This document shows, piece by piece, positions 1 through 8,474 of a stretch of 37,976 bases of DNA. Made by a program: the position numbers and the translations under genes. The notes beneath the pieces were generated by a model. That model did not search any database. It was not told where the DNA came from and was given only the letters and a program-made list of their open reading frames with translations. The DNA comes from an uncultured Muribaculaceae bacterium (GTDB taxonomy: Bacteria > Bacteroidota > Bacteroidia > Bacteroidales > Muribaculaceae), in assembly GCA_910577585.1 (NCBI GenBank), contig CAJTNN010000025.1:1-37976 (forward strand), written 5' to 3'. Position 1 is the stretch's first letter. Each line of letters begins with the position of its first letter.

Positions 1-158
1 CGCATTACGCAAATTGAATCCGCGTTAATCCTTCCCATCCGCGGCGCAGTCGCGCTGCGACAAGCGAAACATCCGCGCCCTTAAATTCCTTCCCCATCTT
101 ACCAATTATGAGATATTTAGGGTCCTCTTTAACTTAACGGCGTTGGGCGATGCGCCCA

Positions 159-209
159 CCCGTAAAGGTCGTGCTCCCGTAAAGACTGTGCGCCCGTAAA
201 CGACTGTAA
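159..209. repeat. Three-copy 17-bp tandem repeat in the leader region
   Basis: Copies of a unit beginning CCCGTAAA start at 159, 176 and 193, exactly 17 bp apart. After the shared 8-9 bases the units diverge (GGTCGTGCT, GACTGTGCG, CGACTGTAA). The repeat lies upstream of the type I RM operon and outside any convincing ORF. No function is assigned; it could be an iteron-like protein-binding site or a decayed repeat. Confidence 0.6.
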
Positions 210-264
210 AGGATTGGAAGATTCCAAATATTAATGAAGATTGACCATTTAGACACAACCTCAT

Positions 265-296
265 TCTGTAGTTATAAAAAAAATCAGTAAATTTGC
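265..296 (+). promoter_or_regulatory. Bacteroidetes-type promoter for the RM operon
   Basis: TAAATTTGC at 288-296 matches the Bacteroidetes -7 element TAnnTTTGC. The expected -33 position, about 265-268, has only a weak TCTG. Transcription would start near 303, giving hsdM a leader of about 170 nt. It is the only good match upstream of the operon. Confidence 0.55.
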
Positions 297-474
297 GTCA
301 ATTTCAATTCTGAAGATGACCCCGTATTGCACATGCCAGACTGAGCTAATGAACTGATTTCAACTTTTTACGAAAACTAAAAAAAGAGTTTAAATTAGTT
401 CACTAGACAACGGCAAGCGAAAAATCCATGCCAGCAGCTTTTGGCGTAAACCCGACTCAAGAATCTAAAAGATT

Positions 475-1983
475 ATGATTACAGGACAGATAAAGAATCA
501 GATCGACCAAATATGGGATACCTTCTGGACGGGTGGTATCACCAACTCCATAACCATACTTGAACAGATGACCTATCTGTTCTTCATGAAGATGCTCGAC
601 GACCAGCAGCTTCAGCAAGAGCAGGTATCGCAGGCTCTCGGCATCGAAATGAGTCAGGATGCTGCCTTCTCTTACGGCACATGGCATAACCCGGACACCG
701 GTGAGGATGTGCCACTTGATTCTCTGCGCTGGCATGTTTTCAAGCATTACGACCCTGAGAAGATGTTCCGCACTGTAAGCCGCGATGCGTTTGCCTACAT
801 CAAGCATCTCAACAGCGGCAGCGACTCGGCCTACTCCCGCTTTATGGGCAGCGCAATCTTCCTGATTCAGAATCCGCGCACACTGGTGAAGATTGTCGAC
901 GGCATCGACAATCTCGACATGAACAACCGCGACACCATGGGCGACACCTACGAGTATATCCTCGGCAAGATGGCTGCCAGTGGCAACAACGGCCAGTTTC
1001 GCACCCCCCGCCACATTATCCGCATGATGGTCGAACTGATGCGGCCCACGCTCGCCGACACCGTCTGCGACCCTGCCATGGGAAGTGCCGGCTTCATAGT
1101 CGAAACCGCCAAATACATCAAAGAACACTATGCCAAGGAACTCATGAATCCGGCCAACGACCGTCATTTCCGCTCTACGATGCTCCACGGCTTCGACACC
1201 GACCAGACCATGCTGCGCATCGGCGCGATGAACCTCATGCTGCATGGCATCGACTCCCCGACGGTGGCATATCGCGACTCGCTCTCCGCCGACAACACCG
1301 ACAGCGACCGCTACAAGCTCATCCTCGCCAATCCCCCCTTTGCCGGAAGTCTTGACTACGAAGGTGTGGCGAAGTCGCTGCTGACAGTGGCAAAGACCAA
1401 GAAAACTGAATTGCTGTTTCTGTCGCTCTTCCTCCGTTCGCTCGAGGTGGGTGGCCGTTGCGCCTCCATCGTGCCGGATGGGGTGCTTACCGGCAGCACC
1501 AATGCCCACAAAGCCATCCGTAAAGCTATCGTAGAAGGCAACCGTCTTGAAGCTGTAATCTCCATGCCATCGGGTGTGTTCCAGCCCTATTCGGGGGTTT
1601 CCACCGCCATTCTCATCTTCACCAAGACCAATTCCGGAGGCACCGACAAGGTATGGTTTTATGATATGAAAGCCGATGGTTTCTCGCTCGACCAAAAGCG
1701 CACAGAAGTTGCTGACAACGACATCCCCGACATCATCTCACGCTTCCACAACCTTCAAGGGGAAACCGGGCGAACGCGCACCGACCAGTCATTTCTCGTG
1801 CCCCTTGCTGAGATCCGGGAGCATGACTACGACCTCGCATTCAACACCTATAAAGAAACAGTCCGCGAAGTTGTTCGCTACGATGCGCCGGAAGTAATCA
1901 TGGAGCGAATCCGCCGACTTGAGGAGCAATTCCTCGATGGAATGGTAAAACTCCACAACTTGCTCACTTCTGAAAACGCATAA
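475..1983 (+). CDS. hsdM: Type I restriction-modification DNA methyltransferase subunit M
   Basis: 502 aa. This is the N6-adenine methyltransferase subunit; two HsdM bind one HsdS to methylate the bipartite target, and HsdR adds restriction. An HsdM N-terminal helical domain (about residues 1-140) precedes the methyltransferase fold. SAM motif I is DPAMGSAGF with D199, and the catalytic motif IV is NPPF at 286-289. The length is normal for the family. The ATG at 475 is the first in frame and begins the usual N-terminal region of the family. It opens the operon: the stop is 2 nt before the next start. By eye the gene is GC-rich with no lesion. Confidence 0.95.
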   Translation: MITGQIKNQIDQIWDTFWTGGITNSITILEQMTYLFFMKMLDDQQLQQEQVSQALGIEMSQDAAFSYGTWHNPDTGEDVPLDSLRWHVFKHYDPEKMFRTVSRDAFAYIKHLNSGSDSAYSRFMGSAIFLIQNPRTLVKIVDGIDNLDMNNRDTMGDTYEYILGKMAASGNNGQFRTPRHIIRMMVELMRPTLADTVCDPAMGSAGFIVETAKYIKEHYAKELMNPANDRHFRSTMLHGFDTDQTMLRIGAMNLMLHGIDSPTVAYRDSLSADNTDSDRYKLILANPPFAGSLDYEGVAKSLLTVAKTKKTELLFLSLFLRSLEVGGRCASIVPDGVLTGSTNAHKAIRKAIVEGNRLEAVISMPSGVFQPYSGVSTAILIFTKTNSGGTDKVWFYDMKADGFSLDQKRTEVADNDIPDIISRFHNLQGETGRTRTDQSFLVPLAEIREHDYDLAFNTYKETVREVVRYDAPEVIMERIRRLEEQFLDGMVKLHNLLTSENA

Positions 1984-1985
1984 AT

Positions 1986-3092
1986 ATGTATACTCCTCCT
2001 TTCAAGATAACATCAAAGATTCTCAATCTTGTGGCTGAAATCTCAGCCAAGATAGAGCGGTACGCCATACTGCTGGAGCAAGACACCGAATTGCGATTGC
2101 GAAAGGCAAACCGCATAAAGACCATCCACAGTTCGCTTGCCATTGAGGGTAATGAACTGACAGAAGATCAAGTGCGCGACATCATCAATGGTAAGAATGT
2201 CGTTGCACCTCTGCGCGAGATCCAGGAAGTGAAGAACGCAATCGCGACCTACGATCTTTTTCCCACCTTAAACCCCTTTGATGAAAAGGATCTTCTTCTC
2301 GCGCATCAGACCATGATGCAGGCATTAGTCGACAATCCGGGGCACTGGCGCACAGGAAATGTGGGAGTTTTTGGAGAGAAAGGGTGTGTGCACATGGCGC
2401 CACCGGCCAATATGGTGCCGGGGTTGATTGCCGACCTGTTTGGTTGGCTGAAAGATGCCGATGACCATCTACTGATACGCTCATGCGTGTTTCACTATGA
2501 ATTTGAGTTTATCCACCCATTCATTGATGGCAATGGCCGCACAGGTCGGTTGTGGCAGTCGCTCATATTGACACAACTTCATCCTTTGTTTGCCCATCTT
2601 CCGGTCGAGAATATGGTATTCTCCAACCAGCAGGCATACTACAATGCCATCACAGCCTCCACCGCCGCCGGTGAGTCCACTCCCTTCATCGAGTTTATGC
2701 TCGGCGAGATACTTGCCACCCTCGAGAAACACAAGGGAGAGGAGATAACTACTGAAATAGATGGTTTTAAGTTCAAATCCTCATTTGCATCAACTTTTAC
2801 TGAAGAATTTGCACGAACTTTTGCACGAACTTTTGCACGAACAATAGCCAAAAATATAAAGACGATAGCCAATAGGGAAAAGACATTCAGTACATGCCAG
2901 CAAATCTTGGTTTTAATGAAGACAAAGGATTCCGTCAATGCCAAATTTCTGAGTATATCTACAGGAGTGGCCGAACGCACGATTCGCACGTATTTGAAGC
3001 AGCTCATAGAAGCCGGGATAATAAGTTATACAGGCACCACAAACAATGGTGTTTGGCAAATAACCTTGACTGAGAAAGGAGGTCAGATATGA
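1986..3092 (+). CDS. Fic-domain AMP-transferase with class II-type inhibitory motif and C-terminal winged helix
   Basis: 368 aa. Fic enzymes usually transfer AMP from ATP to a hydroxyl of a target protein. The active-site loop HPFIDGNGRTGR is intact at residues 177-188, with catalytic His177. An (S/T)xxxE(G/N) inhibitory motif lies N-terminally (S50 to E54-G55), the class II arrangement, so the enzyme is probably autoinhibited. A Fic/DOC N-terminal region (about 1-100) precedes the Fic fold. A C-terminal winged helix (about 310-365) suggests DNA binding. Between them is a short repeated linker, FART three times. The gene sits 2 nt after hsdM, and its stop overlaps the hsdS start as ATGA, so it is translationally embedded in the RM operon. 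The target protein cannot be inferred. Confidence 0.85.
   Translation: MYTPPFKITSKILNLVAEISAKIERYAILLEQDTELRLRKANRIKTIHSSLAIEGNELTEDQVRDIINGKNVVAPLREIQEVKNAIATYDLFPTLNPFDEKDLLLAHQTMMQALVDNPGHWRTGNVGVFGEKGCVHMAPPANMVPGLIADLFGWLKDADDHLLIRSCVFHYEFEFIHPFIDGNGRTGRLWQSLILTQLHPLFAHLPVENMVFSNQQAYYNAITASTAAGESTPFIEFMLGEILATLEKHKGEEITTEIDGFKFKSSFASTFTEEFARTFARTFARTIAKNIKTIANREKTFSTCQQILVLMKTKDSVNAKFLSISTGVAERTIRTYLKQLIEAGIISYTGTTNNGVWQITLTEKGGQI
2808..2843 (+). repeat. Three 12-bp in-frame tandem repeats in the Fic linker
   Basis: The unit TTTGCACGAACT occurs at 2808-2819, 2820-2831 and 2832-2843, with a change in the last base of copy three. It encodes F-A-R-T repeats between the Fic fold and the winged helix. 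Each unit is four codons, so slippage would change linker length without shifting the frame. Confidence 0.85.
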
Positions 3093-4222
3093 AGCATAAT
3101 TGGGAATATAAGCGATTTAGTTCAATTGCTGACATCCTATACGGATGCCCGTTTGAATCATCGCGGTTTAATGTTGACGCCAAAGGTATGCCATTAATTC
3201 GCATCCGAGATGTTAAGCCTGGTTGTACTTCCACATTTTACGATGGTGAGTATTCTAAAGAATATTTAGTCAAAAAGGGCGAATTACTTGTTGGGATGGA
3301 CGGAGAGTTTAATATAGCTGCTTGGAAAAGTGAAGAGGCTCTTCTTAACCAACGAGTGTGTAGAATTAAGTCTAAAAACGAGTCGAGAATCTTAACGAAA
3401 TATTTCTTCTACTTTCTCGGAATTGAATTAAAGAGAATTGAAGAACAAACTAGCTTTGTTACAGTAAAACATCTATCAGCTAAAGTTCTAAATAATATTT
3501 CAACGCCTATCCCGCCGATGGAGGTACAAGAGCAGATAGTTGCGGAGTTGGATAAAATCAATGAGTTGATTGAGGCTAAGCGCGAGCAGTTCAAGCTGCT
3601 CGATTCCCTTGCACAATCCATATATGTCCATATGTTTGGCAATTGGTCTGAATTTGAACAATTGTCAAACTATGTAACACAGCTAATAGGGGGAAAAAGT
3701 TTGGCAAGTCTGGAGCCTTGCGCAAATAAAGTGTTAAAATCTGGTGCTGTTACCTATGACTATTTTGACGGTTCTTCTACAAAATTCTTACCTCAGAACT
3801 ATATACCACTAGAAAATCATAAGGTTAAGGTTGGTGATGTTATTATAAGCAGAATGAACACTGCAGAACTTGTGGGGGCCTGTGCTTATGTATTTAATGT
3901 TGAAGAGAATATATATCTTCCTGACAGATTGTGGCGTCTTGAGTACAAGCCTAATGTAAATCCAATTTTTCTTTGGAAGAGTCTAATTAGTGAAAGATCA
4001 AAGAGGCAAATTAGAGCAAAAGCATCTGGAACAAGTGGCTCAATGAAGAATATTTCTAAGCCGCTGTTATTATCCGTACATATTCCCAAAGTTCCTCTCG
4101 TCCTTCAAGAACAATTTGCAACGCAAATTGAGGCTATCGAGGCGCAGAAAGCCACGGTTGAGAAGTCAATTGAGGAGTTGCAGACGTTGCTGGATAGCCG
4201 CATGGAGTATTGGTTCAATTAA
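3089..4222 (+). CDS. hsdS: Type I restriction-modification specificity subunit S
   Basis: 377 aa, with two target-recognition domains (about 1-150 and 190-330). Each is followed by a conserved helical spacer: VQEQIVAELDKINELIEAKREQ near 150-170, and a second starting LQEQFATQIEAIEAQKATVE near 335. HsdS dictates which bipartite sequence HsdM methylates and HsdR cuts. The start overlaps the stop of the preceding Fic gene (ATGA). By eye the recognition domains are clearly AT-richer than the helical spacers and than hsdM or hsdR, which fits recognition-domain exchange. There is only one hsdS, and no recombinase or inverted hsdS copy is nearby, so no shufflon is visible here. Confidence 0.93.
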   Translation: MKHNWEYKRFSSIADILYGCPFESSRFNVDAKGMPLIRIRDVKPGCTSTFYDGEYSKEYLVKKGELLVGMDGEFNIAAWKSEEALLNQRVCRIKSKNESRILTKYFFYFLGIELKRIEEQTSFVTVKHLSAKVLNNISTPIPPMEVQEQIVAELDKINELIEAKREQFKLLDSLAQSIYVHMFGNWSEFEQLSNYVTQLIGGKSLASLEPCANKVLKSGAVTYDYFDGSSTKFLPQNYIPLENHKVKVGDVIISRMNTAELVGACAYVFNVEENIYLPDRLWRLEYKPNVNPIFLWKSLISERSKRQIRAKASGTSGSMKNISKPLLLSVHIPKVPLVLQEQFATQIEAIEAQKATVEKSIEELQTLLDSRMEYWFN

Positions 4223-4235
4223 ATCTTCCACCTTT

Positions 4236-5114
4236 ATGAACGACAAGATTTCAATACGATTCTATAATAACCGGCCTGTACGTGCCATTTGGGATGATGC
4301 CAATAGCAAATGGTGGTTTTCGGTATTGGATATAATCGCGATATTCAACGACCAAGATGACTATGCCAAGACGCGAAACTATTGGAAGTATCTAAAGACC
4401 AAGCTAAAAAAGGTAGCACCGCAGTTGGTTAGTGCCACTAACCAACTGAAGCTAACTGCTGCCGATGGCAAAAGTTACAAATCGGACGCACTTGATGCCG
4501 AGGGAATTATGGAACTTGCCAAGCAGATGCCCAACAATAAAGCGATGGGGTTCCTCGACTGGTTTACATACAGCGAGAACACCGTAGACGGACGGAGTCG
4601 CAAAAAGGCTTACGACCTTTTTGAGTCGGGATTGTTGCGTAAACTTGAACCGGGTAGCATTAAATGTCTCCAACAGATTCATGCTTATATCTTTGGCGGT
4701 CTTTATGAGTTTGCCGGGCAGATTCGCACCAAAAATATTTCCAAGGGTGGATTTACCTTTGCCAACTGTATGCACTTCCCCTCAACTCTACAAATGATTG
4801 AACGAATGCCGGAAACCACCTTCGATGAAATTATTGATAAGTATGTGGAGATGAATGTGGCACACCCATTTATGGAGGGTAATGGACGCAGCACACGCAT
4901 TTGGCTAGACCTTATGTTGAAACGTTCATTGAAGAAATGCGTTGATTGGAGCAAAATCGACAAGAATGAATATCTCGAAGCGATGCGGGAGAGTGTTGCA
5001 GATTCAAGCCATATCAAGGCATTGGTGGAGCCTGCACTGACCTCGCATATTGACGATCGGGAGACCTTTATGAAAGGTATTGACTATTCTTATTACTATG
5101 AGCAAAACGACTGA
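4236..5114 (+). CDS. BRO-N/Fic fusion, class III-type Fic AMP-transferase
   Basis: 292 aa from ATG 4236. An upstream in-frame ATG at 4116 lies inside hsdS and is rejected. Residues about 5-110 resemble the BRO-N/phage antirepressor domain. Residues about 125-285 form a Fic domain with HPFMEGNGRSTR starting at His210. No N-terminal inhibitory helix is seen. The extreme C-terminus has S285-YYY-E289, like the class III (S/T)xxxE(G/N) motif, but Q290 replaces G/N. It lies 13 nt after hsdS and 3 nt before hsdR, so it is part of the RM operon. BRO-N modules often bind DNA. The target of AMPylation is unknown. The gene is AT-richer than hsdM or hsdR. Confidence 0.85.
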   Translation: MNDKISIRFYNNRPVRAIWDDANSKWWFSVLDIIAIFNDQDDYAKTRNYWKYLKTKLKKVAPQLVSATNQLKLTAADGKSYKSDALDAEGIMELAKQMPNNKAMGFLDWFTYSENTVDGRSRKKAYDLFESGLLRKLEPGSIKCLQQIHAYIFGGLYEFAGQIRTKNISKGGFTFANCMHFPSTLQMIERMPETTFDEIIDKYVEMNVAHPFMEGNGRSTRIWLDLMLKRSLKKCVDWSKIDKNEYLEAMRESVADSSHIKALVEPALTSHIDDRETFMKGIDYSYYYEQND

Positions 5115-5117
5115 GCC

Positions 5118-8100
5118 ATGCTGAACTTCGACTACCTTAAAGCGCTATCGGAAAACGAACTCACGGCATTGGCGGAGTTGTATCGTTTGTGCGACCTAAC
5201 AGAGACGCGCCAATATACCGAGCCCGACTCATCGGCTATCAATGCCCGCAAAGCTCTGGAATGGCTCACAAAGGCAATCTACAGGATGAAGAATGTGGAG
5301 ATACCGGAGCGCGCCAAGCTGATTGACCTCACCACATCGCCAGTCTTCACCGACTTCATCAACGACCCTAAGTTGATGAAGGCCGTGCATTGGATTCGCA
5401 AAGTAGGAAACCTCGCTGCGCACGATGGTACGGTGACCCGCGCCGACTCGTTCTTCACTGTGCTCAATCTTTACAACCTCGTCGGCGGTGTGCTGCTGAA
5501 ACTTCATGCCATAGAGAGCCTTGCCCCATTCGACCGAACACTGCTCCCGACCAGACAAGCGCGTCGGCGCATCATGGAGGTACGCGCCGATCAGACCCCC
5601 GAGCGCTTTGCCGACACGGTGGCCGCCACTGCCGTAGCGGAGGCTCCGAAAGTAACGCCGGTACTGTCGTGGGACGGAATCTCCGAGGCCGAGACACGCC
5701 GCCGCTTCATCGACCTGATGCTGCGCGAAGCCGGATGGCAGGTGCTCGAAGCCCAAGGCGACATTGCCGCCTCCAAGGCTTGCATCGAGGTGGAGGTGCA
5801 CGGTATGCCAAGCGCAAGCGGGGTGGGGTATGCCGACTATGTGCTCTTCGGCAAGGATGGCAAACCACTTGCAGTCATAGAGGCAAAGCGCACAAGCGTC
5901 GACCCTCATGCAGGGAAACATCAGGCCGCACTCTATGCCGACTGCCTTGAGGCACGCTATGGCGTGCGCCCGGTGATATATTACACCAACGGATTTCAAC
6001 TGCACATCATCGACGGCTTGGGCTATCCCGAGCGTCAGCTGTTCGCCTTCCACTCTGAGAAAGACCTCGAACTGATAATGATGCGCCGCGCCACAAACTG
6101 TAAAGTCACCGACTTCTCCGTAAAGGAGGAGATCAGCGACCGATATTATCAGAAAAGAGCCATCAAGGCAATGTGCGAATGGTTCAACTCGATGCACCGT
6201 CGAGGCCTTCTCGTCATGGCCACCGGCACCGGCAAAACACGCACCGCCATCTCGCTTGTAGATGTTCTTCAGCGCAACGGCAGGGTGAAGAATACCCTCT
6301 TTCTTGCCGACCGCACATCGCTCGTGAACCAGGCGGCACGAAACTTCGGGAAACTATTGCCCGGCTCGCCGATAACAGTGCTCAGCGACAAGACCACGGA
6401 GGTTGACCCCAACGCCCGCATTACATTCTCGACCTATCAGACGATGATAAACTATGTCAACACCGACACAAAGCCATATAGTGTCGGACGATTCGACCTT
6501 ATCATCATCGATGAGGCCCACCGCTCCGTATTCGGCAAATACGGCGATATATTCGACTATTTCGACTCGCTGCTCGTAGGACTTACCGCCACACCACGTG
6601 ACCAGGTGGATAAGTCGACCTACGAACTGCTGAACCTCGAAGGTGGTGAACCCACGGACTATTATGAATATCAGACGGCGGTCGATGACGGCTATCTTGT
6701 GGACTACACCGGTTTTATACGCGGTTCAAAGGTGGTCAACGAGGGAATCAGATATGATGACCTGACCGAAGAGGAGAAACAACAACTCGAACAAGTGTGG
6801 GAATATGAGCAGATAAACAAAGACCCCGACGAAGACTATGAACCCCGCGACATCCGCGAGCAGGAGATATACAGATATATCTACAACACCGACACCATCG
6901 ACCGCATGCTTCAAGACCTGATGGAGAATGGTCTGAAGGTGGATTCGGGCGAAAAGATTGGCAAAACCATCATCTTCGCCATGAACTCCAAGACAGCGCG
7001 GCTGATAGTGGAGCGCTTCAACCTGCTCTATCCGCAATACGGACCTAACTTCTGCGAACAGATTGACTACTCCATAAAATACTCACAGGATTTGATCGAC
7101 AAATTCAGTGTCCGCGACTCATTGCCGCAGATTGCAGTGTCGGTGGATATGCTCGACACCGGTATAGATGTAGTGGACTGTCTGAATCTGGTATTCTTCA
7201 AACGTGTCCGCTCACGCATCAAATTCATGCAGATGATAGGCCGGGGCACACGCCTGAGTCCCGACATCTTCGGCACCGGAAAGAATAAGGAGCGCTTCTA
7301 TATCTTTGACTGGGGTGGCAACTTCAATTATTTCGCCACCAACCCTAAGGAAGGGAAAAGCATACGTATTCAGACACTGACAGAGCGACTCTTCGCCGTC
7401 CGCGCCGACATAGCCTGCACATTGCAGGCGGCTCAATATCAGGCCGACGAGTATGCCAAGGGTATGCACGATGAGTTGAAGTCGCACCTTGTGAAGGAAA
7501 TGGAGAAACTCAGCGACCTTCACATTTCCGTGCGTAAAGAATGGGAATTGATAAGCCGTTTCCGCACGGCAGAAGCCTGGCAATATGTCGGCACCCTCGA
7601 CCTTCAGGAGATAAAGAAACGCATTGCTCCACTTATCCCCTCGACATTGGAAGATGAGAGAGTCAAGAAGTTTGACCTTCTCGCGCTCTATTGCCAGCTC
7701 GGGCTGATTGACGATGCATTCGAAAGCACACGCCATGAAGTGCAGATAACCCTTATTGCAGATGCCCTGCGCAAGCGAGCAGCCATCCCTGACATCAAGG
7801 CCAAGATGCCGCTGCTCAACGAAGTGATGACCGCAGAGTTTTGGGAGCACAAAACCCTCGCATCGCTTGAAAATATGCGCCGCGAGCTCCGCGACCTTAT
7901 GAAGTATCTCGTGGGTGAAAGCGGAAAGACCTTTACAGTAAATATCGCAGACGATATTACCGACGAAGGCGTAGCCGGCCCGATATCCACGACAGTGACA
8001 TATCGGCAGAAGGTGCTCGACTATCTTGCCGAGAACCGAGACCATCCAGTGCTTCAAAAAATACATAATCTGGAGCAACTCACCGCCGACGACATTACTC

Positions 8101-8462
8101 AACTTGAGCGTATTCTATGGGAAGAGCTTGGCACGAAAGAGGACTATGTGAGATACATGCAGCGCGAGCAACTCACAGCCGATACACCTGTGGCAGCGTT
8201 TATCCGCAAGGTGGTGGGGCTCGACAGGACCAAAGCCATCAGATTGTTTTCCGACTTCATTTCCGCCAATACATTGACATCGGAGCAGGAAGAATTCATC
8301 AACAACATCCTTAACTATGTCTGCCAGAACGGCGACATGGACAAGGCCGTGCTACGCGACAACCGCGTATTCTTCCAGTATCTGACAACCTATTTCCCCG
8401 ACAAAGTGGCGCAAGTAGCCGGATTTGTCAGCCACCTCCACAACGCCATAACTGCCGCATAA
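5118..8462 (+). CDS. hsdR: Type I restriction enzyme subunit R (translocase/endonuclease)
   Basis: 1114 aa. This is the ATP-driven DNA translocase and nuclease that acts on unmethylated DNA with HsdM and HsdS. Order: a DUF4145-like N-terminal region (about 20-130); a PD-(D/E)xK nuclease with D240 and E255-x-K257 in IEAKRT; helicase motif I ATGTGKT at 368-374; DEAH at 465-468; the second RecA lobe with MQMIGRGTR; then a long C-terminal HsdM/HsdS-interacting region. All catalytic residues are present and the length is normal, so the enzyme looks active. The start is 3 nt after the preceding Fic stop. Confidence 0.95.
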   Translation: MLNFDYLKALSENELTALAELYRLCDLTETRQYTEPDSSAINARKALEWLTKAIYRMKNVEIPERAKLIDLTTSPVFTDFINDPKLMKAVHWIRKVGNLAAHDGTVTRADSFFTVLNLYNLVGGVLLKLHAIESLAPFDRTLLPTRQARRRIMEVRADQTPERFADTVAATAVAEAPKVTPVLSWDGISEAETRRRFIDLMLREAGWQVLEAQGDIAASKACIEVEVHGMPSASGVGYADYVLFGKDGKPLAVIEAKRTSVDPHAGKHQAALYADCLEARYGVRPVIYYTNGFQLHIIDGLGYPERQLFAFHSEKDLELIMMRRATNCKVTDFSVKEEISDRYYQKRAIKAMCEWFNSMHRRGLLVMATGTGKTRTAISLVDVLQRNGRVKNTLFLADRTSLVNQAARNFGKLLPGSPITVLSDKTTEVDPNARITFSTYQTMINYVNTDTKPYSVGRFDLIIIDEAHRSVFGKYGDIFDYFDSLLVGLTATPRDQVDKSTYELLNLEGGEPTDYYEYQTAVDDGYLVDYTGFIRGSKVVNEGIRYDDLTEEEKQQLEQVWEYEQINKDPDEDYEPRDIREQEIYRYIYNTDTIDRMLQDLMENGLKVDSGEKIGKTIIFAMNSKTARLIVERFNLLYPQYGPNFCEQIDYSIKYSQDLIDKFSVRDSLPQIAVSVDMLDTGIDVVDCLNLVFFKRVRSRIKFMQMIGRGTRLSPDIFGTGKNKERFYIFDWGGNFNYFATNPKEGKSIRIQTLTERLFAVRADIACTLQAAQYQADEYAKGMHDELKSHLVKEMEKLSDLHISVRKEWELISRFRTAEAWQYVGTLDLQEIKKRIAPLIPSTLEDERVKKFDLLALYCQLGLIDDAFESTRHEVQITLIADALRKRAAIPDIKAKMPLLNEVMTAEFWEHKTLASLENMRRELRDLMKYLVGESGKTFTVNIADDITDEGVAGPISTTVTYRQKVLDYLAENRDHPVLQKIHNLEQLTADDITQLERILWEELGTKEDYVRYMQREQLTADTPVAAFIRKVVGLDRTKAIRLFSDFISANTLTSEQEEFINNILNYVCQNGDMDKAVLRDNRVFFQYLTTYFPDKVAQVAGFVSHLHNAITAA

Positions 8463-8474
8463 ATATAATTGAGA

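Larger units (their letters stand above)
1..474. other. Non-coding stretch upstream of hsdM
   Basis: No convincing gene is seen on either strand. The stretch holds the 17-bp tandem repeat (159-209) and one promoter-like site (288-296). The long minus-strand ORF that begins inside hsdM and reaches into this region is an antisense shadow of hsdM. Confidence 0.6.

Noticed and set aside
159..209. CRISPR-like array
   Set aside because: The units are 17 bp with no unique spacers and no cas genes are present.
457..1695. 412-codon minus-strand ORF opposite hsdM
   Set aside because: It is an antisense shadow produced by GC-rich third positions. It has no recognisable domain, while the plus strand encodes a full HsdM.
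3089..4222. Phase-variable hsdS inversion system
   Set aside because: Only one hsdS, no inverted partial copy and no site-specific recombinase are present in the window.
5229..6197. 322-codon minus-strand ORF opposite hsdR
   Set aside because: It is antisense to a gene with conserved catalytic motifs and has no domain of its own.
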